DNA of 64,000 bases from Crotalaria pallida (taxonomy: Eukaryota > Streptophyta > Magnoliopsida > Fabales > Fabaceae): assembly GCA_037953625.1 (NCBI GenBank), contig CM075652.1:75049501-75113500 (forward strand), given 5' to 3'. Both the position numbers and the translations under genes were made by a program. Positions 11,155-21,661 of this stretch are shown here, piece after piece. Position 1 is the first letter of the stretch. Each line of letters begins with the position of its first letter. The notes under the pieces were generated by a model. That model ran no database searches. It worked only from the letters and a program-made list of their open reading frames with translations, and was not told where the DNA came from.

Positions 11155-11254
11155 GGCGCTTGAGCGCCGCCCTCCGCGCTTGAGCACGGGGGCCAAGTTG
11201 CTACAGGTCTAATGCACGCGCATGCTTGGGCGCGGCTTCTCGCGCTTGAGCGCG
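11155..11254 (-). promoter_or_regulatory. Paired palindromes, 20-bp spacing, left LTR of B
   Basis: Two pairs of GC-rich palindromes built on CGCTTGAGCG. CTTGAG-type cores start at 11159 and 11179 (20 bp apart), then at 11225 and 11245 (20 bp apart). The outer members GGCGCTTGAGCGCC and CTCGCGCTTGAGCGCGAG are perfect; the inner ones carry mismatches. In the element's orientation they lie about 350-450 bp inside the LTR start, a plausible enhancer position. The bound factor is unknown. Confidence 0.7.
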
Positions 11255-11606
11255 AGATGGTTGACTTTTTGGTTGACCGTGCTATAATTTTTTCGTTAAC
11301 CGTCGGATCTTGCCCAAATTTGGAGACAAGCTTCCTAAGACACTTATCTCCATATTCAACGGTGGAATTCGTGTTTAGAGATGTAGATCTTTTATTTTGA
11401 ATTTCCTAATTTAGGGAGTTTATAACACCGAAAACACCTACTTTTAACACTCGTTTGGTCTTCTTTAAATCTCTCTTCTGATGCCAATACTTTTTGATTC
11501 CTTTATGACTCTCAGAGAATTCCTAATCCATCATTTTAATTCCCTTTTAGGATAATCCTTACTTCCGATTCTAATTATTATTAGAATTAAATTTCGGGAA
11601 GTTACA

Positions 11607-11625
11607 TTTCTCCCTCACTTATTAG
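11607..11625 (-). other. Polypurine tract of element B
   Basis: On the minus strand AAGTGAGGGAGAAA runs straight into the LTR start TGTAACTTCC. It is preceded by GGGGACGAAATTC, a block common upstream of Tekay/Del tracts. Confidence 0.7.
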
Positions 11626-13211
11626 AATTTCGTCCCCGAAATTCCGTTCGGTTCTTTAAATAGAGGACTATCCCATTGGTAAGCTTCTGGCTACGGTTTT
11701 CACTTCTCTTCGGTTTTTATTTCCCTCTCCAGGTGTGGTTAGGGTCATGCCCATCTCAATGCTTGTCTTCTAATACTACGTATTATCTCTATCTACACAG
11801 GATCATCAGTTTTCTTATTATTAAAGTTCCATCTCCCATTCCTTGGATTGAAATCCTCCCCCACTTAGCATCAACATACTTGATTATATCCATGCTAGGG
11901 GATATGCGCATTCGTTGCTCAGAATAGAGTACACAGGTTCCCGACCGGTATCCAAGGCGGAAAAGAGGGCACGTGGGTGACTACCTATCGGTAGGCATAG
12001 AACTATGCCAGGTTTCTACGACTTGGCGAATTCCCACATATCCATCTAAGATGCTTGAAACTTGAAGAGAGTGAAGATGAAAAGAAGAAACATGAAGCAC
12101 TCAAAAGTGAGTCTCATGATTTTTGCGAGACGACCCAGGATGTACTGGATACATGTCAAGAAAGAAGACAATGGAGGTAATCCCCAAAGTGTGTATTTTT
12201 AGCAGAGAGTCGTCGAAGGATGCGTTTTCTAGGGATCTGCGGCTAATTGATTGGTCTCGGTCAACCAGGGTCCTGTCAAATGCACAGAGTTTTGAAAGAC
12301 TTAGATTATCACTTGCGGTGTTCCGACATAACATCTTACTTGAGATTCCACTTCACGACTTCACTTTTATCCCTAGTTTAACTCTCATTCGATCCTCCAC
12401 GAAGCGTTTGGAATTATCTGTTTAGCAGTCCTATGGCTTATGGTATGACTACTAGTTATTGTCGCTCGGATAGGATCCGAATTGAGTCGTCAAGTCTCCC
12501 CCACTTAGTATCAACATACCTGAGTAAGTCGAAGGCAGGGAGGAAACTGGGTTGATTCCAAGAATTGATTAGCTGGGTTCTTAATTGGTTGGCGAGGTGG
12601 TACATGGAATTAAGTTGACCGCTAATCGGTCTTATTGGTGTGGTTTCGAATTTTCTATGACATGATGACTATTCATACTTACGCATACGGCTAAGTTCTC
12701 ATACAAGTTAGAGGGGTGGTTCGGTCACTTAGATGAATGTTCTCGGAGGAATTATAGAATAAGAGTGTCTTAAATGGGGTTGGTTTGCGAATCACTGTTT
12801 ATGAGTCTTAGTAAAGATCCTATAGGATTAAAGTTCAATCGGGCTTTCGACAGAGATAGAATTCCTAGATGGTTTATTCGGATCTCAACTAGATGATTGC
12901 AATAATATAGCATGTTAATAAATGCGAAGACCAAGGTGGTCAGTCCCAATCCCACATTTATCAACTGTACATCACTGCTTTATTGAATGATAGCTTTATC
13001 TTTTAACAGATGCAAGAGAAAGGATGACCAATCCTGACCTTACACTCTATCAGTAGTAATACCATCATTCTGCTCGGCGGAACTTTAACTAATGTACTAT
13101 CAAAAATCGATTTCTTCTAAATTAAATCAACATGTAAACTTTATGCAAAAACATCCTAAGTAACCATTGGGTACATTATTAATTTCTAAAAGTACCTCGG
13201 ATAAGTTTATT
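11626..13211. other. Interior of element B, decayed or non-coding
   Basis: About 1.6 kb where pol would be expected. I recognise no RT, RNase H, integrase or chromodomain motif on either strand, and the short open frames are not convincing. The phrase CTCCCCCACTTAG followed by ATCAACATAC occurs twice (near 11857 and 12499), an internal direct repeat about 640 bp apart. Confidence 0.5.
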
Positions 13212-14199
13212 CCTTGTTCTACGTGCTCATAGGACATTCTGCAGTACGGTGTCCAGGTTGCCCTCATCGGAAACAGAGACCTTCCTTTCTGTGCTGCTTA
13301 AGCATCCAACATATACGTTTATGGAATCCTCCACAATGTGGACATGGTGGCCTAGTGCTCGGAGCATTCACATTCAGGTTTGCAGCTTCTGGAGCCACGG
13401 CTTCGGCGCCAATGTTAACGTATGGGCCTGATTCCTGGGCCAGTTCCTTGCCTCTGCTGGAACCTGCTGACCCATGCGTTAATTTGTTCCGCTCCTCAGC
13501 TAGTTCTTGCTTGAGTGACTTCTCATAGGCGCTTGTCATGTTCACCAATTGAGAAAAGTTGGCAATATTCTGGTAAACAAACATAGTCCTGATTTTTGCA
13601 TGAAGGCCGGATTCGAACTTGATGTATTTGGTGCGCTCATCCGCGTCCCGATAGCTGCCCGAGTAGCGAATCAAATATTCAAACTGTGCCGCATACTCGC
13701 CGACACTCATGTCCCCTTGTTCTAATTTCAGGAAGGCTAACTCTTTCTCCATACGTACATCCTCGGGGAAGTACTTGCCCAGAAATGCCTCCTTGAACTT
13801 GTCCCAAGTGACCTCCTGATTGGCTAGCTCCATGCCCCTTCGCACATGCTCCCACCAATATTATGCTTCTCCGCTGAGCATGTAAGTTGCCAAGGGGACT
13901 TTCTGCTCAACGGGTGGCGACTTTGTACGGAAAATCTTCTCCAATTCTTGAAGCCATCCCTGAGCTCCATTCGGGTTATAACCTCCTTCAAACTTAGGCG
14001 GTCCATTTTTCCTAAACTGTGCCAGCCAATCAATTTCGGCTAGGGCTGGACGTGCCTGGGCATATTGATTTACTGCTGCTACCGCGGCTGCAGCTGCATT
14101 TGCAGCAACAGTAACAGCTTCTGCCTGATTCTGGTTCTGCTGAACTAGATTTTCCAAAATCTGGGCAATCCTGTCATTATCAGCACGCCTACGTGCCAT
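13212..14199 (-). pseudogene. Gag of element B, two stops
   Basis: Gypsy Gag. The ATG at 14199 starts MARRRADNDRIAQILENLVQ. The retrotransposon gag domain follows with FEGGYNPNGAQGWL, YMLSGEA, FLGKYFPEDVR and EFxxLxQGxMSVGEY-type blocks (13620-13990), then a first zinc-binding CPHCGGFHKRICW (near 13290-13330). A TAA at 13861-13863 interrupts the frame after SGEA; reading continues in the same frame. A second stop (TGA near 13261) falls inside the second zinc knuckle at the position of a cysteine, with GQPGHRTAEC still readable after it. The same Gag architecture is seen in element D at 40424-41440. Nothing of pol follows. Confidence 0.8.
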
Positions 14200-14418
14200 G
14201 AGGTCTGATTCTGAAAATAAAACAAGTTTAGGCACATATATATACATATATATATATATAGGAATGAGTGCATACTCAACTAAGCGTACTTACCTATATG
14301 CATCTATATTTATTCATCTAGTTAGTTAACATAAGACTTGACTCTATCTATTGGTTACTCGCTTGCTGAGTAAACCACAGGAGTTATGAGTTCAAACTCC
14401 AAAGGCCGAGGAAAAACT

Positions 14419-14430
14419 GCTCTGATACCA
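14419..14430 (-). other. Primer-binding site of element B (tRNA-iMet)
   Basis: TGGTATCAGAGC on the minus strand, three bases from the LTR edge at 14434. This is the standard site complementary to the 3' end of initiator tRNA-Met, used to prime minus-strand DNA synthesis. Confidence 0.9.
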
Positions 14431-14433
14431 AAA

Positions 14434-15339
14434 TGTAACACTCTCACATTTATTAGTTAATTTTAAGTTTTATTAAAATTGGTGCTAGAAAATTTCTTTT
14501 TAAACTCGATTACTTATAAAAACTTTTTACGAAAATCTGGCAGAGTTTCCTCTGTTTTCCGGACTTCCCAAAATTTTTCTTCTTTAAACCTGTCAGTCCA
14601 GAAATATTCAAAATCATAAAACATAATAGTTCTACAGCCAGTTCAAATCCTAACGCCCGTTTAATTTAAGCCTCAGGGCAATGCGACTTTTACATATTCT
14701 GAAATTATAAAAATAGTTGTCCGCTCATAATAATAAATATACATTCCACATGGTGGAATGAAAATCCTGCTCGGCCATGTCCTATGTAAGCTTCACTTCA
14801 GTACCTGCAAAATATAGCAAGAAGGGTAGCATTACACAGAACTTAAAAAGATAAATTCTACTAGAGACATAGCAATAAACTAAGCCTACCCTATTATTGA
14901 CATCAGTTACTCATAATTTTCATACATCTAATATCCATCCGTTCTTCTCTTATTCTCACATTCTTTTACTTTTTAATTCTCTAACAGTTCTCGCATTTCA
15001 TTACACTTTTGGTCCGTTAGGCATTTCTCTCAATTCTTAATTTGCTATTCAGTTTACATCATTCATTCATTTAGTTTCATTCTTAGTTCTCTAATTGTTT
15101 CTACATTCCTTTTTATTTTCTTTTTCTTCTTCTCTCCCTTTTCTTTTTCTTTTTCTTTTTCTTTCTTTCTTTGTCTTTTCCTTTTTCTTTTCACTTTTAT
15201 CATTTGGCCACAGGGTCACCACGACCAACCTGCGCCATTTATCTCTTATTTTTATTAGGCCACAGGATCACCACGACCTGCCTGCACCGTATACCTTTTA
15301 ATAGGCCACGGTCACCACGACCAACCTGCACCCTTTATC

Positions 15340-15386
<47 letters not shown>

Positions 15387-16972
15387 GGCCACAGGGTCAC
15401 CACGGCCAACCTGCGCCATTTATCTTTTATTAGGCCTCAGGGTCACCACGACCAACCTGCACCCTTTATCTTTTATTATTATTATTAGGCCACAGGGTCA
15501 CCACGACCAACCTGCGCCGTTTACCTTTTATTTTTATTAGGCCACAGGGTCACCACGACCAACCTGCGCCGTTCATCTTTTATCTTATTTCTCATCATTA
15601 GTTTATCTTAGTCTTTTCTCTTTACTTTTAGTTCCTTAGTTCTCTTTAATTCTTTTAGTTTCTTGACCCTTCTTTAATATTTTTCTATTTAAACGTTTCT
15701 CTTTACTAATATTATTCTTACTTTTAATTAACTCTTAATCTTGGTCATATACTCTATATTTTAACTCTAATTACTAGCTATTAGTTATCTCTTTGTTTCC
15801 CTTATCTCACATTTATATTTACTTGTTATTCCTATTCCATGACTCTATTTTAATTAACTACCCCTCTTAACTTAGCCCAGTTCCCCTATCATTTTACAAC
15901 AGTTTATTTAACTTCCTCAACGACGTACTCTCTCTTTGCTTTAGTATCTTTTATTAATTTCTTTTACCGGTTATCTATTTTCCTTTACATCTAATTCATT
16001 ATTTTGTTTCTATTCCAATATTCGACTCCGCACATATTCCTTATTCCACATTCTAATCCCTCTTTTACCCCATTTAAATCTTCACTTACTATTTTATTTA
16101 TTATCTTTCACCTTATTAGTCCTACTCTTTCTACCTATTACGTTTACCCTTTTATTCTTTTACTCCCAAGTTTAGTTGGTTTTTCCTTAAATTCTCCCTT
16201 GTGTTACAGTGTATACTTTTCTACATTTTTGTTCAATATTAGCCAATTAATATCCTAACTATGCTCATTCGTTCCGGACCTTGTCCTACACGTACATATT
16301 CTATTCCCTAAGGTGTGCTTTCCATTAATAATTCTAAATATTTCATTTATGTCAGCAGGGACTACCCTAAGGTTCATTAACATATTACCCTATTCTTAGT
16401 CACCACTATAGCATCCTAGAATTTACTTCTCAAGTAGAGGTAACACAACCCTTCTTAACTCGGGCTTTCTTTTTTTTTAAAAAAAAGAACCTAAGTTGTG
16501 GCTCGGCGACGATGACGGCGTCGGTGTTGCTCCTCGTTATCGAGAACGATCGCGGCTGGATCGAGGCAAAAGCTTCAAGCTTCGGGGCACCCGATACAAG
16601 CCCGGTGCGATCACGGTCGGTAACGGCGCCGGTGAGATCCGTGGAGAGAGGGTGCTCGTGGTGAGAGAGGGGAAGGAATGAGGGAGGAGTTGTGGCTGTT
16701 GGTGGCTCGTGATGGTCGATCGAAGGAGGAGGAGGGAGGCGGCACCAGTGGCTATGGTGGAGGCTGGAGAGGAAGAGGAGGGCGGTGGAGGAGGTGGAGA
16801 GAGAGGGAGAGAGAGAGAGCCGATTGTGAGGGAAGGAGAGGGAGAAACGAATCGTGGGTGGAGGGAGGATGGACTACGGCGGCGGCTTGGGGCGGTTCTG
16901 GTGCAGGTCGACGGTGGAGGGAAGGAAGAGGTCGGATTTGATGGAGGAGGGAGGAAGGAAATGGGTCTCGAC
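14434..16972 (-). repeat. Right (5') LTR of element B, inner part
   Basis: Plus-strand edge TGTAACACTCTC next to the primer-binding site. It is interrupted after TCGAC (16968-16972) by insertion C and resumes at 31412. Total LTR length without C is about 3.0 kb. In element orientation it holds a TTTGCAG|GTAC acceptor-like site (14805), seven minisatellite hairpins, and a donor site that has mutated to GAG|TTAAG (near 16458), while the left LTR keeps GAG|GTAAG. Confidence 0.85.
15206..15566 (-). repeat. Hairpin minisatellite in right LTR of B, 7 units, with TTA microsatellite
   Basis: Units start near 15206, 15258, 15304, 15387, 15433, 15488 and 15540. All keep or vary slightly the GGTCACCACGACC core. 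A TTA microsatellite of about 14 repeats lies at 15343-15385. The left LTR has only four units and a shorter TTA run, so copy number changed after insertion. Confidence 0.85.
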
Positions 16973-19900
16973 TGTAACACCCCGCATTTTTCCCGTACGT
17001 GCGTGAACGGAATTTGTTAAAATAAACCCTGGAATTCGGTTTTATAAGGAATTTTCAGAAATTATTTTATGGATTTATATAAACAGAACGTTTTTATAAA
17101 TGAAAGGTGAAAGATTTTGTTAATGCGTTGCTAAAAGGTGATTTCATTCAAAGGATGGTTTTTTTTAAATGATTTTCGGATATGAATTTTGTAAAATTGT
17201 ATTTGAAAAAAAAAAGGAATTTAATAATTTGGCTTGAGAATTTTTATGTGGTAAGTGCTTGAGTTATGTGTGTGTGTGTGTTGTGAGTTATGTGAATTTA
17301 ATTGTGTGAATGAGATGTGTATTTGATATGTGGTGCATGAAGATGAATAAGAAAATATGATTAAAGAAATGCTTGCATGAGTTAGAAATGATAATGGAAA
17401 ATGAAATAGGAATTATGTGCAATTGTGTGTGTGTGCTACGGTGTGAGTGTGCATGTGAGTGACATATGTGTGTGTGTATGAAAGTGCCACAACTATTGTA
17501 TGCATGTAAGTGAGTGTGTGGATGTGTTATGTGTGTTACACGTGTATGTGTGTGTAGAAGTAAGCTAGGGTTGAAATTCTAGAAGCTTAAGGGGTAAGGA
17601 ACCAAGCCAACCAAGTGCTAACTAATTGGAAAAATCCTAATTAAGGGCTAACTATCCATTAGAACCTAGGTGACCCTAGAGTCCTAGCCTATCCCACTTT
17701 GTTCCCTTGACTTTCTTAATCTCCACCCATGCAAAATTGAGAAGACTAAATTGCCCTTCTTGGTTGCACATGACTGCATTTCTTCTCAAGGCTAAAGAAG
17801 GAAATTTTGAATTTGCTTTTATAAAGAGCTGGCTTTAGTTCATTCACCTCCTTCACTTCTCATTCTCTACACAAACACAAACACATCTCTAAGGGGTTCA
17901 TAAGACTCTTAGAGAAAGAAAAGAAAGAAAATAGAGAAATAGAAGGAAGTGGCCGTGAGCCTTAGGAGAAGAAGGAGGCATTCAAGTCCAAACCTAGGAG
18001 CTTTCTCTTGTAGATCCAAGTGTTAGAAGCCAAAAGACCAACCCTTTTTGCTAGGAAATCCGAAGATCAAGAGGAAGAATGTAATAGTCTAGTTTTTCTT
18101 TTTAGTTGTAGATCCCTTTCATCTCCTTCTTGCATGATCATTCTTATGATTTGTAAAGTGAATTTGTATGTTATTCTTTTTGATCTTGAACTTTCACGGA
18201 CTAAACCTTATTTGTAATGTTTGCGACTTTATGATTATGGTTCGGTTTATGTTTTCCTTGATAGACCTAGACTTTTTCCAAATAGATCTTAAAGATCTAA
18301 AGAGAAACTAAGGTTTTTGTGAAAGCTAAAATAGAACTCTTACATGTCTACCTTTCTTTTTCTAAAACCGTGATGTGTGTTGTGGAATTAAGTGGCTTGT
18401 ATGTTGTGTGTATGTATTGATCTTGAGTATTTGTGTTTGAAAACTTGATCTTTAAAGTGTATATTTTCTTCTTCACGGTTTTATGTAAGGTTTGTGTTCA
18501 AGCTTGTGTATTTGCTTTGATTCCTTTTTGCATGTTTCATTTCTTGCAAAACCGTGACCCATGGACATTTATGTGTTTATTTAACATGAGAAACCATGAT
18601 CTAAACTTAAATTGTGAAAAAACTTAAGCCTTTAGTTTTGCATGTAGGTTTAATGATGATCCTATATGATTTAAGTGGGTGCATGTAATGATCTTTGATT
18701 TATGAAGTGAAAAATGAAGATCCTTGACTTGCATGTAATTTTCAAGAAAAAAGATTGTGTCATTCTTTCTCTATATCATACGGTTTTAAAGAAAAATTGG
18801 AGTAACAAAGTTTTAAAATGATTTTAAAAAAAAAAACACATGTCTAGATCTAGTGTTGGTTATGTGCATAATTTGATTTAGTATTTAAATTTTGTGTGTG
18901 CCACATTTTGTGAGGCCACTCGGCCATGTCCAAAAATAATGGAATCTAAGCTTTTATTTTGTAGAAAGTTCATGCATGACTTTTGTGGGTGTTGAAAAAT
19001 GAGTAAGCAACATTGTTTCCTTGCATCATTAGGTTCGGTCATCCTAGGGTAAGTAGGTAGCTAGATTTGTCTCTCAATTAGGATACATGCATCATGAAAC
19101 TAATTGAATATAAAAAAAACCTTAAAAGAGTTTGCATGTCGTGAATAGGTGTTGCAAAGAAAATGTGTTGTGAATCTTTGAAATGCTTGGTGATTTAACT
19201 GGTGGGCTTAATTTAGGTTTTCTTAAAAGGAATTAGAATTGATAATTTCTCCAATTATGTGCTCACGGTTTCTAGGTCATAAAAGAGAAAATGATTTCAT
19301 TTGTGCAAAACCTTACCTGTATGATTCGGCCAAGCTTGTGCATGTAATTGGAAAATGGTTTTCATGAAACAACTTTTGATTATAGCTATGTCCTAGGTAC
19401 ATAATGTGGTATGCTTAATGAGCATGATGTGTGTGCCTTTCTTTTATCCTTTGGCTTTAACATATAAAAGTGATTTAAATTGACTATGTGAAGAGAATTT
19501 TATGATGCTAACTAAATGATTTTTAGTCTCTATGCATGATTCGGTTTTGTTAGGATGATTAAGAAACTAATTTTAATTCATTTTCTTAAATATAATTTAG
19601 TTAATTTATTAAGATTAAAATTTAATTGATTGATTTGAATGATTGAAGCGTGGTTTGCCTTATTTGAGTTTGTGTGTGTGTTTAGAAAACTGTGTATGCT
19701 GCTGATTGTGTTGAATTGACTTTGTTTTACTATTTGTGAACTGTATTTGTGAAAACTATATGTTTGAATTCTAAAGAAATTGAAATTGTTTTATTTAAAA
19801 ATATGATTTAAAATAATTCAAATTAATTTGGGAATTTCATCTCTTTTGGTTTTGTGTCTTAAAAGATTTTCAAAGTATGGTTTTAAAATTTATTTTCTTG

Positions 19901-20415
19901 GATTTTTGGTATTTTGTTTTAAAGTATAAAAACACTGATTTTTATAACCAGAGTGCTTTCAAAATTAAGAGAAGGGATTTGTTTTAATAAAAGACTATTT
20001 TCATTATTTCAAAGTGTCCTTGAAAACTTTTTTAATTAATTGGATTTGGGGAACCTTCGGATATTAGCAACGCACTTTTGAAATAAAATTAAGAATCTAT
20101 CGAAAACGTTCTAACGCACGGGAAAAATGTTTAGTTCGGGTGTCGGACGCGACGGGAACGTGGCAAAGAATAGCAACAGGAAACCTTGGATAGCTTGCGG
20201 ATGTTTCGTCATCCAGGTGAGAGAGAAGCTCCCCTTAAGACGTCATGGTATTAGGCAACATATTAAGGCGTCCAATCATCTCAAAGGTTGGACCCGGTCT
20301 CGTTAAGGCGAGGAAGAGGGATAGCGAGTGTTTGTTTGTTGTGGGCTATCCCTACAAGTCGCTGAGACCGAAGTGTTGTCTATAGTTAATATGTTTGTTG
20401 AAATGATATGATGTA
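16973..20415 (+). repeat. Left part of insertion C: promoter, leader, non-coding
   Basis: Non-coding. A TG-rich low-complexity stretch lies at 17255-17560. TTTATAAAG at 17818-17826 is a good TATA box, followed by a CT/CA-rich leader of the usual LTR type (17840-17900). The remaining 2.4 kb is AT-rich with no credible ORF. A nested inverted repeat lies near its right end (20295-20370). It ends at ATGTA just before the Tat LTR. Confidence 0.7.
20295..20370 (+). other. Nested stem-loop in insertion C
   Basis: Outer arms CGGTCTC (20295-20301) and GAGACCG (20364-20370) enclose inner arms GGGATAGC (20318-20325) and GCTATCCC (20345-20352). All pairings are perfect. Function unknown. Confidence 0.75.
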
Positions 20416-20955
20416 TGTAATGTCCTAGACACAATGTTCAGAGTATATCCCTAGCTCAAGGGTATGGAAGACCTAAGAGCTAGAAAACGATCTGATGTTA
20501 CTGTGTGATTTTGTTGGTATGCTAGCTATCCAGTGGGGATAACTAGGGTTTCCCTAATCACGAGTGTGTGCTAGTGTATGATTAGGGAGAGAGAACGTAC
20601 CTGAGCCCTTAGCTGGAGACAGCTATTTATAGGGGGAGCGGTGTTGTACCCTATGGGCCTTTACGGAGGTCCAGTAGGGCTGATGTGTCCCTTTATAGGA
20701 TAAGGGATGAGTCATTCATCCTTATCCTGTTAGCGGTTAGTCTTATCTGGTTAGCGAGCTAGGCTCACGCGCCCTTAGCTTGGACTCTTTAAGGGAAGAG
20801 GTCCCTGTGCTCGGCCCAGAGTCGCTAGGGTGGGTCCTATGGCATGCGCTCGGCCCAAAGATGTGTGACCTGGCAAAATGAGTATTCTGGTCGGCCAATG
20901 AGTATTCTAGTCGGCCAAGGATGTTTTAGGGTAGTCCGAGGGTTGGTCTACCACA
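20416..20955 (-). repeat. 3' LTR of second Tat copy
   Basis: 540 bp, reading TGTGGTAGACC to GGACATTACA on the minus strand. TATA box CTATAAATAG at 20632-20623, with GGTACGT about 40 bp downstream as in the first copy. The left edge was set at TGTAATGTCC because the first copy's LTR also has TGTAATG at its terminus. Confidence 0.7.
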
Positions 20956-20967
20956 TAAGCCCCCTAG
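20956..20967 (-). other. Polypurine tract of second Tat copy
   Basis: TAGGGGGCTTATG-type tract directly before the LTR start on the minus strand, matching the first copy at 8200-8211. Confidence 0.75.
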
Positions 20968-21661
20968 CTCGGTAAGACTTCTTGAGTCTTGAGCCGAGCT
21001 GAGCGTTCTTCGTAGGTGACTTTCAAGGTGCCGAGGGATAGGCTCGGCAGGGGATGATGAGTTCTGGACAGCTCACCCTGCCTCGCTGTCCCATTGACTG
21101 ACTGAAAGGACGTTTGGATGTCCTTCTCCTGACACGTTCTGCCTTGTGTCAGAGGGGTCATGATGGTGCATGCTGCCTTTTGGGTTTTCGAAATGTTTCT
21201 TCCACTAATTGCGCGCCACGTGGCTTCTCCGTGGCTCGATGCAGGCTTTTGGGCTTTTGTAATTAGGCCCAAATTTTCAAACGTGGGGGGAAGTTACCTC
21301 TTGAACTTCAACTACTCCTCTTTCTTTCCTTTTCCATACTTTCCTCCAAAACTTGGACTTCTGACATTCCTCCTCTTTCTGCAATTCGTCTCCTTGGCCT
21401 TTTGGATTACAATTTTCTACTCCGTCGTTCTTCTGCCAGTTTGTCTTTGAAGCTTTTTGGCTTCTGTCTTGATTCTTCAGTTCGCTCGTGCCAGTTTTCG
21501 TCCTCAATTCTCAGGTATTTTGCTTTCTGGTTTTGGTTTTGCTTCTGTTCTCTTTTTCTTTTTCTACTGAACTGTTGTTTCCTTAGGTTCTGGGTTTTTG
21601 GTTTTTGGTTTCTGTGTTTGCTAATTTTCTGGGTTGGTTTCTGGGTAAGTTAGATTTCATT
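20968..21661 (+). promoter_or_regulatory. Putative promoter/5' UTR region of antisense ORF
   Basis: About 700 bp between the polypurine tract and the ATG at 21662. It is CT-rich from about 21300 (CTTTCTTTCC, CCTCTTTCTG), resembling a plant 5' UTR, and reads towards the ORF. No definite TATA box was seen, and open frames here on either strand are not credible. Confidence 0.4.

Larger units (their letters stand above)
9519..11606 (-). repeat. Left (3') LTR of element B, truncated
   Basis: Aligns to 15278-16972 plus 31412-31909 of the right LTR. It lacks the about 840 bp that correspond to 14434-15277, replaced by fragment X. It preserves the unoccupied site of insertion C: CTCGACCTCCCC near 11122-11133 is uninterrupted here. 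On the minus strand it begins TGTAACTTCCCGAAATTT. It contains the GA-rich leader region (10800-11120), paired palindromes (11155-11254), a leader donor GAG|GTAAG (10626-10625) and four minisatellite units (9547-9740). Open frames in the GA-rich part are compositional. Confidence 0.85.

Noticed and set aside
10844..11196. Open frames on both strands in the GA-rich part of the left LTR of B (also 16496-17020)
   Set aside because: Low-complexity R/G/E or S/P/L products from purine-rich leader sequence, present in both LTRs, no domain; compositional.
14340..14420. GAGTTCAAACTCC resembling a B box next to the primer site of B
   Set aside because: No A box or poly(A); leader sequence of the element.
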